Of a stretch of DNA of 8,432 nucleotides, positions 1 to 6,590 are shown piece after piece. Position 1 is the stretch's first letter, and every line of letters begins with the position of its first letter. Both the position numbers and the translations under genes were made by a program. Origin of the DNA: Deinococcales bacterium (GTDB lineage Bacteria; Deinococcota; Deinococci; Deinococcales; Deinococcaceae); assembly GCA_014378225.1 (NCBI GenBank), contig JACMOA010000341.1, forward strand, positions 1-8,432, read 5' to 3'. Below the pieces are notes generated by a model. That model saw nothing but the letters and a program-made list of their open reading frames with translations, ran no database searches and had not been told where the DNA came from.

Positions 1-107
1 AGTGGTCAGAGCAGGAAGATTTGTGTGTTGAACTTTTTTGTAATTCTGAAGCTTATGAGGTGCTAGACCCCTCTTACAGCACTCATCATCCCTACCGAAG
101 AAGTTTC

Positions 108-1127
108 TCAAATCAGGTCCCGGTAAGCTGGAAATCCTGGAATTGACCTAGCCTGAAGAATCGCGTGAACGATGGCTCGAGCCAGGGTATCGGCGGCCAC
201 CGCTCCAATGCGGCTCAGCTCGAGTGGACTCTTTACAACAACCTCTCCGGTGGCCACAGCAAAGATAACGTCGCCGTCAAACATCGTATGAGAGGGATAC
301 ATCGCTCGAGCGAGTCCGTCGTGGGCCATCTGCGCCACTTTGGTAGACTGGGCTTTGCTGAGCTTGGCGTTCGTGGCAACAATGCCCAGTGTGGTGTTCT
401 GACCCGCTCGAGGGTCCAGGTTTGGAGACAACCGCGCAGGATTCAGTGGCTCGAGCGGGCCAAATTCACCCTCGAGTTCTAGATATTCGCCGTAAAGCCG
501 CCCAGTCTGAGCGTTAAAAACCTGTCCTGCCGGATTCAGGGCCACCAGCGCACCTACGGTTACGCCATTCTCGAGCACGGTGCTGGCGGTTCCCATTCCC
601 CCTTTGAGCGTCCCAGCTACCGCCCCGGTTCCCGCGCCCACATTCCCCCCCTCGAGCGAACCCGAAACGGCCCCCTTTGCCGCCTCATAGCCAAACCGTG
701 CAGTGGGACGACCTGAAAAGTCCCCCCCTCGAGCCAAATCAAACAGTACTGCTGCCGGAACGATGGGAACCACCCGCTCCCCTCCCAGCGCAAAGCCCCT
801 GCCCTGTTCCTCGAGAAAACGCATCACCCCGGTTGCTGCCTCGAGTCCGTACGCACTGCCCCCGGTGAGTACCAGAGCGTGAATGTGCTCAATCAGATTT
901 TCGGGCCGCAGCAGCTCGGTTTCTCGAGTGCCGGGAGCCGCCCCCCGCACGTCTACCCCGGCTACCGCGTCCCCGTCGAACAAAACAACGGTGGTTCCGG
1001 TGCATTGCTCGAGGTCGGTATAGTGGCCCACCCGCACCCCGGCCACGTCGGTCAGGGCGTTGAGGGGACCGGGCCGCTCGAGAGGATGGGTTTGACTGGT
1101 CGCAGCCGCACGTTCAAATTGGGTCAT
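108..1127 (-). CDS. DmpA/P1-family N-terminal-nucleophile aminopeptidase (peptidase family S58)
   Basis: A 339-residue protein of the family that includes DmpA (L-aminopeptidase/D-esterase), beta-peptidyl aminopeptidase BapA and nylon oligomer hydrolase NylC. These are made as one chain that cuts itself, and the new N-terminal Ser or Thr becomes the nucleophile. Visible family features are the TDVAGVRVGHYTD start (residues 26-38), the glycine-rich TGGSAYGLEAATG segment (88-100), GAGTGAVAG (164-172) and NTTLGIVATNA (244-254). The expected cut is between Asn244 and Thr245, so the nucleophile is Thr, as in NylC, rather than the Ser of DmpA. I see no signal peptide, so it is probably cytoplasmic. 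The ATG follows AAGGA at a 5-base gap. It is the last gene of the minus-strand transporter cluster, about 100 bases after the second permease, which suggests it trims imported peptides or amino-acid amides. The family call is firm; the substrate is unknown. The gene contains 14 CTCGAG sites. Confidence 0.9.
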   Translation of the reverse strand: MTQFERAAATSQTHPLERPGPLNALTDVAGVRVGHYTDLEQCTGTTVVLFDGDAVAGVDVRGAAPGTRETELLRPENLIEHIHALVLTGGSAYGLEAATGVMRFLEEQGRGFALGGERVVPIVPAAVLFDLARGGDFSGRPTARFGYEAAKGAVSGSLEGGNVGAGTGAVAGTLKGGMGTASTVLENGVTVGALVALNPAGQVFNAQTGRLYGEYLELEGEFGPLEPLNPARLSPNLDPRAGQNTTLGIVATNAKLSKAQSTKVAQMAHDGLARAMYPSHTMFDGDVIFAVATGEVVVKSPLELSRIGAVAADTLARAIVHAILQARSIPGFPAYRDLI

Positions 1128-1227
1128 GGGGTTCCTTTTGAGCGTTGTGAGGTGTGAGGCTCGAGTTCAGACAGCAGATTAAAGATTACAAGCATCAGCT
1201 TTTTCTGGTGTCTGTCGTCTGCCAAAC

Positions 1228-2100
1228 TCAATTCCCCCTGGACTTCCGGTCCAGCGCGTCCCGGAGTCCATCGCCCAGCAGGTTAAAACCCAGCACGCTC
1301 AAAACGATGGCGAAGCCGGGAAATACTGTGGGGTACGGGGACAGGCTGAGGTAGCTCTGGGCTTCGCGCAGCATATTACCCCAACTGGCCTGTGGCGGTT
1401 GAACCCCCAGACCCAGATAAGACAGCGCCCCTTCAATCAAAATGGCCGCGCCCAGGGTAAAGCTGGATTGAACCAGCAGCGGCCCCAGGATATTGGGCAG
1501 AATATGGCGCATTAAAATTCGGCTCGAGGGCGCACCCAACGCTCGAGCGGCCTCCAGATAAGCTTCCTGGCGCACCGTAAGCGTTCCGGCTCGAGCAATG
1601 CGGGCAAATACCGGAACCGCAGAGATACCCACCGCCACCATCGCCGGAACCAAACCTGCACCCCAGGCTGTCACCAGCAGAAGCACCAGCAGCAGGGTGG
1701 GAAACGCGTAAAGCGCCTCGAGCAGCAGTGTGAGAACGCGGTCTAACCATCCCCCAAAATAACCCGCCACCATCCCCAACGGCACGCCCAGAAGCAGGCC
1801 CAGCGAGAGTGCAATAACACCAACCTCCAGAGCGCTGTGCGACCCCACTAGCACTCGAGCCAGCAAATCGCGCCCGTAAGAGTCGGTTCCCAGTGCGTGA
1901 GAGAGAGAGGGACCTTTTAAGCGCTCGAGCAGGGCAGAAGCGTTAGGGTCGGCAGGCAGCCATACCAAGCTGAGCAGGGCGCAAAGCCCCACCAGCCCCA
2001 CCAGAAACGCCCCGATGAGCAGTGAGGGATTTCGGCGAATTCCTCGAACCGCTCGAGAAAAAGAAACCCTCGAGCCGGACGTTTGAGTGGGTTCAGTCAT
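1228..2100 (-). CDS. dppC: ABC peptide transporter permease, DppC/OppC type
   Basis: A 290-residue inner-membrane permease of the peptide/nickel importer class. A hydrophobic segment (about residues 25-48) is followed by the typical HALGTDSYGRDLLARVLVG stretch (69-86), then several membrane segments. The cytoplasmic EAA loop that contacts the ATPase runs from Glu183 to Asn203 (EAARALG...LPN). Late signatures are GLGVQPPQASWGNML (230-244) and FNLLGDGLRDALD (272-284). Length is normal. The ATG is preceded by AGGA at 6 bases and overlaps the end of the upstream permease by 8 bases (ATGACTGA), which points to translational coupling and a heterodimeric pore made in equal amounts. The dppC symbol states the family only; peptides are the likely cargo, but the sequence does not fix the substrate. 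Confidence 0.92.
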   Translation of the reverse strand: MTEPTQTSGSRVSFSRAVRGIRRNPSLLIGAFLVGLVGLCALLSLVWLPADPNASALLERLKGPSLSHALGTDSYGRDLLARVLVGSHSALEVGVIALSLGLLLGVPLGMVAGYFGGWLDRVLTLLLEALYAFPTLLLVLLLVTAWGAGLVPAMVAVGISAVPVFARIARAGTLTVRQEAYLEAARALGAPSSRILMRHILPNILGPLLVQSSFTLGAAILIEGALSYLGLGVQPPQASWGNMLREAQSYLSLSPYPTVFPGFAIVLSVLGFNLLGDGLRDALDRKSRGN

Positions 2101-3016
2101 ACCGAATCCTGGGGTCCGCTAGGCCATAAAGCAAATCCACGGTCAGATTGACCCCCACCACCCACACCGCTAACAACAGAACTACACCCTGCACCAGCGG
2201 CACGTCTCGAGCTTCGATGGCCCGCAGCGCCAGGGTTCCCAGCCCTGGCAGCGCAAACACATTTTCCACAATCACCGCGCCTGTCAGCAGTTCGGCAAAC
2301 TCGAGTCCCAACACGGTCAGCACCGGAATCAGCGCGTTTCTGAGGCCGTGCTTGAACAACACCCGGCGACGGCTCAACCCCTTAGCCCTGGCAGTGCGGA
2401 CATAATCGCTCGAGAGCACGTCCAGCAGAGACCCCCGCACCGTGCGGGTCAGCAAGCTGCTGCGAATCAGCACCAGGGTTAAAGTCGGCAAAATCAGGCT
2501 CGAGGGTCCAAAAAATCCGCTAGAGGGCAGCACGCGCCAGTGAACCGCAAACAGCAAAATGAACAGCAGGCCCAGCCAGAAGGCCGGAATGGCGGAAAAC
2601 AGGGTCAGCACCACCCGCAGCAAAAGCTCGGAAATGCGGCCCACCCGACTTGCGGCCCAGATGCCCAGGCCCAGAGAAATTATTCCTGTGATGGTCAGAC
2701 TCAGTCCCACCAGGGTCAGGCTGAGTGGAATTCGCTCGAGCAGAAGTTTTCCTACAGACTCGCTGTAGCGCATAGATTGGCCCAGGTCCCCCCTAAAAAT
2801 GCCACCCATCCAACGCAGATAGCGCTCGAGCGGAGGCAGGTCCAGACCAAGCTGAATCCGTAATTGCTCGAGCGCTTCAGGACTGGCCCCCATCCCCAAC
2901 AAACTGAGCGCCGGGTCCCCCGGAATAAGGGCCAGTGCAAAAAATGTAAACAGGCTGGCTAAAAAAAGAGTTAATGCCGCTCCGAGCAAGCGGTTGACCA
3001 GATAGGCCAGATTCAC
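2093..3016 (-). CDS. dppB: ABC peptide transporter permease, DppB/OppB type
   Basis: A permease of about 307 residues, partner of the DppC-type protein. It opens with a membrane segment (LVNRLLGAALTLFLASLFTF), followed by the family motif LIPGDPA and a periplasmic stretch with GDLGQSM. The EAA loop, DYVRTARAKG...LRNALIPVLT, lies at about residues 204-234. VENVFALPGLGTL (250-262) and the C-terminal LADPRIRY are also typical. I chose GTG at 3016 because GAGGT sits 6 bases ahead and the membrane segment then begins at once, as is usual. A TTG at 3034 would add six residues (MARGPG) but has no good ribosome binding site. The GAGG of the chosen site is part of a CTCGAG palindrome. All four Leu-Glu pairs in the protein are encoded by CTC GAG. 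The stop overlaps the next gene. Confidence 0.9.
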   Translation of the reverse strand: MNLAYLVNRLLGAALTLFLASLFTFFALALIPGDPALSLLGMGASPEALEQLRIQLGLDLPPLERYLRWMGGIFRGDLGQSMRYSESVGKLLLERIPLSLTLVGLSLTITGIISLGLGIWAASRVGRISELLLRVVLTLFSAIPAFWLGLLFILLFAVHWRVLPSSGFFGPSSLILPTLTLVLIRSSLLTRTVRGSLLDVLSSDYVRTARAKGLSRRRVLFKHGLRNALIPVLTVLGLEFAELLTGAVIVENVFALPGLGTLALRAIEARDVPLVQGVVLLLAVWVVGVNLTVDLLYGLADPRIRYD

Positions 3017-3171
3017 ACCGGGACCTCGAGCCAACGTTCAAAACTCGAGCCGGGAAGGAAACTCGAGTCCAGTCCTGAACAAGCCAATAAATGAACCATC
3101 AAAGAATTCTACCCTCGAGCAGAGTGGCATAGTGCGTAAGTCTGAAGCGAAGCTAACTCCCAAAAATCATA

Positions 3172-3213
3172 ACTCACCACTCAAAACCCACTACTCAAAA
3201 CTACTTACTCAAA
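3172..3213. repeat. Degenerate short tandem repeat at the end of the binding-protein gene
   Basis: Three imperfect units of about 13 bases built around ACTCAAAA or ACTCACCA, including ACTACTCAAAACT and ACTTACTCAAA. The last unit runs into the stop codon of the binding-protein gene. It is low-complexity, purine-rich on the minus strand, and stands out from the GC-rich coding sequence. No function is evident. Confidence 0.5.
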
Positions 3214-4718
3214 TACGCTCGAGTCGCGTTCAAACTCTCCACCGGAGCGCCCACCTCCCAGCCTTTTACCCCCTTGCGAACCGGAACTAAGGTAGCCAAT
3301 TGCACCACCCACACGTTCACTGCATCGTCCGAGAGAATTTTTTGCAACTCCCCCAGGGCTGCGCTCGAGTTTACGGGATTGCCGGACTGGTAGCGTTTGA
3401 AGGCGGCCTGAAACCGGGGACTGTTGTAGCGAAAGTAATACTGGGGGTCGTTATAAATTCCAATATCGTTGGCTTCTACATGACCAATAATGGTGGCCTG
3501 ATAATCGGCGTTGGTAAAGATTTTGGATAACCAGGTGCTCCACTCCACGGTTTTAAGCTCTACCTGAATCCCCGCTTTGGCCCACTGCGCGGCTACTGCT
3601 GTGCCAATGCGAACCTCGTTCTGATAAGGTGCGGGCAACTCGAGCGTGAATTTGAGCGGTTTGGCGGCGTTGTACCCCGCCTGCTCGAGCAGTTTTTTGG
3701 CCTGCTCTATGTTGTAGGGATAGGCTTTAGAGAGGTCCAGGTACCCGGCCTCGGCGGGAGTGCGGTGGCTGCCGATAACTTTGCCCTGACCAAACAAAAT
3801 CCCTTCCAGAATCTCGGGCTTGTTGGTGGCGTACTGGAGTGCCTTTCGCACCCGTATGTCGTTGAATGGCGCTTTAGAGTTATTCAAGCCTAATGTAATT
3901 TTGGCGGTAGAGCCTCCGGTCAACAGCTCGAGGTTAGAGTCGGCCCGCACCTGTGCTAAATTTTCCGCGCCCAGCCCATACCCGATGATATCCACATCGC
4001 CCGCCCGGAGCGCGGCAAACTGGGCGTTCAGGTCAGGGATAATCCGAAAACTCACCCGGTCCAGATACGGCAAACGCTTGTTCCAGTAGCTGCTAAACCG
4101 CTCGAGTTCGATGCTCTGACCCCGGTTCCAGGCTCTAAATTTAAAGGGTCCGGTACCGATGGGTTGATTTTTTTGTGCGTCCACCCGCCCACTCGGCCCT
4201 ATCACCGAATCCTGACGCGCTAGGTCAAAGAGTAAATCGTTGTCTCTCTCCTTGAGGGTTAGCACCACCGTTTGCTTGTCTGGGGCGCTCACCTTGCTGA
4301 TTTGTGTGTAATATTCAGGGTGGGTATGTCCGCTCTTGGGGTCCCGCGCCCGCCCGAGCGCAAACAGCACGTCGTCAGCCTCAAAGCTCGAGCCATCGTG
4401 AAACTTGACCCCGGTGCGAAGTTTAAAGCTGAGGGTCAGGCCATCGCTCGAGACCGAATAACTGCGGGCAAGCTGGGGTACAATCCGGCCTTTGCTGTTG
4501 ACCGTCAGCAGGCCCTCGAGCACGTTCTGATTGACCACGCGCCCAACGTCGGCAGAGGTTGAAGCGGTGGGGTCTAACAGCGGCGGCTCTCCGGCAATGA
4601 CCACCCGTAGGATTCCCCCTCGAGTTTGGGCCAGGGCAGGAAATAGAGTCGCGCTCGAGACGATACTTGTAACAAGGCTCGAGAGCAGGGTAAAGCTGAT
4701 GAGAATGGGTTTTTTCAT
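3201..4718 (-). CDS. Periplasmic solute-binding protein of a peptide ABC transporter (SBP_bac_5, DppA/OppA-like)
   Basis: A 505-residue secreted binding protein that captures the substrate and delivers it to the two permeases encoded downstream. Residues 1-30 form a Sec signal peptide (MKKP, hydrophobic core, ALA cleavage site before Gln31). There is no lipobox Cys, so it is probably soluble or otherwise retained in the envelope. Family 5 signatures are GEPPLLDP (43-50), RTGVKFHDGSSFEADDV (101-117, matching the usual F.DG..FTA.DV) and GTGPFKF (188-194). Full length for the family. The ATG is preceded by AAGGAG at 4 bases. It is the first gene of the minus-strand cluster. The 184 bases between it and the first permease contain no terminator I can see, so lower permease expression may come from distance or RNA decay. 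The substrate (dipeptide, oligopeptide or other) cannot be read from the sequence. Confidence 0.92.
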   Translation of the reverse strand: MKKPILISFTLLSSLVTSIVSSATLFPALAQTRGGILRVVIAGEPPLLDPTASTSADVGRVVNQNVLEGLLTVNSKGRIVPQLARSYSVSSDGLTLSFKLRTGVKFHDGSSFEADDVLFALGRARDPKSGHTHPEYYTQISKVSAPDKQTVVLTLKERDNDLLFDLARQDSVIGPSGRVDAQKNQPIGTGPFKFRAWNRGQSIELERFSSYWNKRLPYLDRVSFRIIPDLNAQFAALRAGDVDIIGYGLGAENLAQVRADSNLELLTGGSTAKITLGLNNSKAPFNDIRVRKALQYATNKPEILEGILFGQGKVIGSHRTPAEAGYLDLSKAYPYNIEQAKKLLEQAGYNAAKPLKFTLELPAPYQNEVRIGTAVAAQWAKAGIQVELKTVEWSTWLSKIFTNADYQATIIGHVEANDIGIYNDPQYYFRYNSPRFQAAFKRYQSGNPVNSSAALGELQKILSDDAVNVWVVQLATLVPVRKGVKGWEVGAPVESLNATRAYLSK

Positions 4719-4755
4719 GGCACTCCTTCTGAAAAATCAACGCTGTGGCTGACCG

Positions 4756-4790
4756 GGTTTTGGGTTCTGAGGTTTTGGGTTCTGAGGTTT
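4756..4790. repeat. 15-base tandem repeat, 2.3 copies, in the binding-protein leader
   Basis: GGTTTTGGGTTCTGA is present at 4756-4770 and again, identical, at 4771-4785, followed by GGTTT. It lies 38-72 bases upstream of the binding-protein ATG, between that gene and any promoter further right, and would be transcribed as C- and A-rich leader RNA. The perfect identity of the units suggests recent slippage. Confidence 0.8.
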
Positions 4791-4866
4791 AAGCTATCCT
4801 CGAGTTTAGCGAATAACTTGGTGTGGGAATTAGATTGGGGTGCAATCCAGCGCGGATAGGGTCAAA

Positions 4867-4898
4867 AGTTCAAAGTGTCCGGTCTGAACTTGAGTTCA
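4867..4898. promoter_or_regulatory. Cluster of AGTTCA/TGAACT half-sites, possible operator
   Basis: AGTTCA (4867-4872), TGAACT (4885-4890) and AGTTCA (4893-4898) stand in alternating orientation. The last two form a 14-base imperfect palindrome with a 2-base centre. They lie about 150 bases upstream of the binding-protein start. This could be a repressor or activator site for the transporter cluster. I could not find a convincing -35/-10 pair for that cluster in 4719-4900, so the link is inference. Confidence 0.3.
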
Positions 4899-5034
4899 AG
4901 AGAGAGTGTATGCTCGAGCGCAAATCGAAGGAGCAAAAGGTGTAGACCTATCCCTCGAGTGGTTGAGAGAAATCCTTATACGGCAAGCTTTTGTCAGTCT
5001 CGAGCGCTTTAGTTGGAATTCATATTATGGACAT
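4899..5034. other. Spacer without a recognisable gene
   Basis: With its neighbours this is part of the gene-poor stretch 4719-5129. It holds three CTCGAG sites (4913, 4954, 4999), and the flanking part to 5129 holds two more (5062, 5121). A plus-strand reading frame from GTG at 4906 to 5133 is open, but it has no family resemblance, runs straight through the terminator at 5035-5074, and owes several residues to CTCGAG copies. I regard the stretch as non-coding. Confidence 0.5.
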
Positions 5035-5074
5035 GAGAAAACAGAAATCTCGTCCACCCGGCTCGAGATTTCTG
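5035..5074 (-). terminator. Rho-independent terminator of the small acidic protein gene
   Basis: A perfect 11-base-pair stem, CAGAAATCTCG (5042-5052) with CGAGATTTCTG (5064-5074), closes an 11-base loop. On the minus strand it is followed by TTTTCTC (5041-5035). It begins 56 bases after the stop of the small minus-strand gene at 5130. One arm contains a CTCGAG copy. Confidence 0.65.
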
Positions 5075-5129
5075 CATTTCAAAAACCTGATAAATTGTTT
5101 ATGAGAATTTGTTTTTCTGGCTCGAGCAG

Positions 5130-5456
5130 TTAGCCCAATTCTCCCACCGCAGTGGTCAGAGCCGCCTCGAAACCGCTGTTTCTGGCTCGTTCGAGATGTT
5201 CGGTATTCACTTGTTCGCCCACTGCCACAATCTGGGTTCCGTCGGTGGTAAAAACGTCGTACTGGGCTACCCGTCCGATTAAATCCTCGAGCGGACGTTC
5301 TTTGACCTCTAAACTGACCATGTTGGCTACGATATCCTGGGCCTCTAGCACTTTTTCTCCGTCTGGATGCGCTATCTGGGCAGAAGTGTTCAACTCTTCA
5401 CGCAATTGGTTCTCGTCTGTGTGTTCACTATGGGTTGGTACGATATCTTGAGACAT
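5130..5456 (-). CDS. Small acidic protein of unknown function
   Basis: A 108-residue, strongly acidic, soluble-looking protein with no signal peptide, membrane segment or cysteine. I do not recognise the family. The N-terminal third (residues 1-40) is polar and looks disordered (SEHTDENQLREELN). The C-terminal part, LEDLIGRVAQYDVFTTDGTQIVAVGEQVNTEHLERARNSG (about 56-95), has the pattern of a small beta domain in which a strand, a D-G turn, another strand and a helix follow each other, loosely like a PRC-barrel or similar stress-protein fold; this is only a shape argument. There is no Shine-Dalgarno sequence, but TAAAAT lies 7 bases before the ATG, so the mRNA may be leaderless. A terminator follows. 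It is divergent from the response regulator and could share its regulation. Confidence 0.7.
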   Translation of the reverse strand: MSQDIVPTHSEHTDENQLREELNTSAQIAHPDGEKVLEAQDIVANMVSLEVKERPLEDLIGRVAQYDVFTTDGTQIVAVGEQVNTEHLERARNSGFEAALTTAVGELG

Positions 5457-5463
5457 AACTTGG

Positions 5464-5469
5464 ATTTTA
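5464..5469 (-). promoter_or_regulatory. -10 box of a possible leaderless promoter for the small acidic protein
   Basis: On the minus strand TAAAAT ends 7 bases before the ATG at 5456, placing the predicted transcription start at or next to the A of the start codon. The gene has no ribosome binding site, and leaderless genes with this geometry are common in Deinococcus. No good -35 hexamer is visible 17-18 bases further upstream (AGTAGT or CAGTAG), so strength is uncertain. Confidence 0.4.
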
Positions 5470-5580
5470 AAAGCACGGGCTGACGGACTACTGAAGGAAA
5501 ACTGAAAGTAAACTTCAATAAAGTGGTTTGAAGGCGGTCAAATGGGTTACACTCGAGCAAAGTAAGACCTGAAGGACGAT

Positions 5581-5636
5581 TAGGCTACATTTTTTTCACG
5601 CTCGAGCCTAGCAGGATTTATTTTTATCGAGAGGAG
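5581..5636 (+). promoter_or_regulatory. Control region of the response regulator: inverted repeat, weak promoter, ribosome binding site
   Basis: TAGGCT (5581-5586) and AGCCTA (5605-5610) form a 6-base inverted repeat around a T-rich centre. TTCACG (5595-5600) and TATTTT (5619-5624), 18 bases apart, are a weak possible promoter whose spacer holds a CTCGAG. AGGAG (5632-5636) is a clear ribosome binding site 7 bases before the ATG at 5644. The promoter assignment is tentative; the ribosome binding site is solid. Confidence 0.35.
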
Positions 5637-5643
5637 TTTCTTG

Positions 5644-6318
5644 ATGCAACGTGTATTGGTAGTGGACGATGACCCGAGTGTACGCAACTTCCTGAAGCGC
5701 GGTCTGGCGTATGAAGGCTTTGCGGTGGACCTCGCTGAGAGCGGTGAGGTGGGCCTCCGCATGGCCCGTGAGCGCCAGCCAGATTTTGTAATTCTGGACC
5801 TGATGATGCCCGGAATAGATGGTCTTGAGGTGCTGCGTCGTCTGCGTGCTGTAGATGAAAGTTTGCCCGTCATCATGCTGACCGCCAAAGACACCCCAGA
5901 AGACCAGATTAAGGGCCTCGAGACGGGAGCCGACGATTATGTGGTCAAACCTGTAAGCTTTGAAGTTTTGCTGGCCCGTATTCGCGCCCTGCTGCGGAGG
6001 CGTGGCAAAGAAGTAGGCGGCGTGTTGCGCTTTGACGACCTCACCCTGGACCCTTCGGCCTTTACCGTGCGGCGCGGCAACCGCAATATTCAACTCACCA
6101 GCGTGGAATTCAAGCTGCTTCAGGAATTTATGGAACAGCCAGACCGGGTTTTGCCCAAACAAACCCTGCTGGACCGGGTGTGGGGACTAGACTTTTTTGG
6201 CGATGTGAACGTGGTGGAAGTGTACGTGAAACAACTGCGCCAGAAGCTCGAGGCCGAAGAAGAACCCAGATTGATTCACACCATCCGCAACGTGGGTTAT
6301 GTGATGCGGCGAACTTAA
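5644..6318 (+). CDS. OmpR/PhoB-family two-component response regulator
   Basis: A 224-residue DNA-binding regulator. The receiver domain (about 1-115) has the acidic pocket Asp8/Asp9, the phospho-acceptor Asp52 in VILDLMMP, Thr80 in VIMLTAKD, and Tyr99 and Lys102 in DDYVVKPV, so it should be phosphorylated normally. The winged-helix output domain (about 127-224) has LTSVEFKLL, the recognition region VNVVEVYVKQLRQKLE and the wing IHTIRNVGYVMR. I chose ATG at 5644 (AGGAG 7 bases ahead) over the TTG one codon earlier. No histidine kinase gene adjoins it, and it has its own terminator, so it is an orphan here and its signal and targets are unknown. It holds only two CTCGAG sites, fewer than the transporter genes. 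Confidence 0.93.
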   Translation: MQRVLVVDDDPSVRNFLKRGLAYEGFAVDLAESGEVGLRMARERQPDFVILDLMMPGIDGLEVLRRLRAVDESLPVIMLTAKDTPEDQIKGLETGADDYVVKPVSFEVLLARIRALLRRRGKEVGGVLRFDDLTLDPSAFTVRRGNRNIQLTSVEFKLLQEFMEQPDRVLPKQTLLDRVWGLDFFGDVNVVEVYVKQLRQKLEAEEEPRLIHTIRNVGYVMRRT

Positions 6319-6339
6319 CGGGAAAACTCAAGCTCTGTA

Positions 6340-6379
6340 GGGAAATATTTGCAAAGTGGAAATATTTCCCTTTCTTTAT
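6340..6379 (+). terminator. Rho-independent terminator of the response regulator
   Basis: An 11-base-pair perfect stem pairs GGGAAATATTT (6340-6350) with AAATATTTCCC (6360-6370) around a 9-base loop. It is followed by TTTCTTTAT (6371-6379) and lies 21 bases after the stop codon. AT-rich but long, with the three G-C pairs at the base. Confidence 0.75.
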
Positions 6380-6429
6380 AGTCCATGGATGTCCTTAATG
6401 AATTTACTTCAGTCAATGCTTAGCGTGTA

Positions 6430-6570
6430 CTCATACCAAGTTGCCTTCATTACTTTTCACCCCGGAAAAAGCACCGGGATGGAAATCCATTACAGCAACC
6501 CGGCATTCTAGTTTTCTCGCTCCAAGTTGCCTTGAAGAGATGAAACTTCTTCAAGGCAACTTGGTATCAG
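6430..6570. mobile_element. MITE-like element, 141 bases, TA-flanked, IS630/mariner style
   Basis: The ends are inverted repeats: CTCATACCAAGTTGCCTT (6430-6447) against AAGGCAACTTGGTATCAG (6553-6570), 18 bases with one mismatch. Each end is flanked by TA (6428-6429 and 6571-6572), the target duplication expected of IS630/Tc1-mariner elements. There is no coding capacity. A third copy of the end core CCAAGTTGCCTT lies at 6522-6533 and makes a perfect 16-base-pair hairpin with the right end (6522-6537 with 6549-6564). Inside are smaller hairpins (CCCGG 6461-6465 with CCGGG 6474-6478). The element contains no CTCGAG, unlike the DNA around it, which fits later insertion. Only one copy is in the window, so mobility is inferred. 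Confidence 0.6.
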
Positions 6571-6590
6571 TAAGCTGAAATTCAAGATTT

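Noticed and set aside
1..12. The 12 bases at the left edge recur near 5151.
   Set aside because: A shared 12-mer in 8.4 kb is expected about once or twice by chance and nothing beyond it matches.
3..145. Plus-strand frame open from the window edge to about 145, possibly the tail of a convergent gene.
   Set aside because: About 47 codons without a stop is not rare, it overlaps the aminopeptidase end, and the peptide shows no recognisable pattern. It cannot be decided without the sequence to the left.
3034..3034. TTG at 3034 as the start of the first permease.
   Set aside because: It lacks a ribosome binding site, while GTG at 3016 has GAGGT at a good distance and puts the first membrane segment at the N-terminus.
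3681..3698. Hairpin CTGCTCGAGCAG followed by six Ts on the plus strand, resembling a terminator.
   Set aside because: It is antisense inside the binding-protein coding sequence, the palindrome has no loop without breaking the centre, and the T run encodes lysines on the minus strand.
4906..5133. Plus-strand reading frame of 75 codons beginning with GTG.
   Set aside because: It runs through the terminator of the opposite gene, overlaps that gene's stop, matches no family I know, and several of its residues simply come from CTCGAG copies.
5528..5553. TTGAAG and TACACT upstream of the response regulator as a promoter.
   Set aside because: The spacing is only 14 bases, too short for a normal sigma-A promoter.
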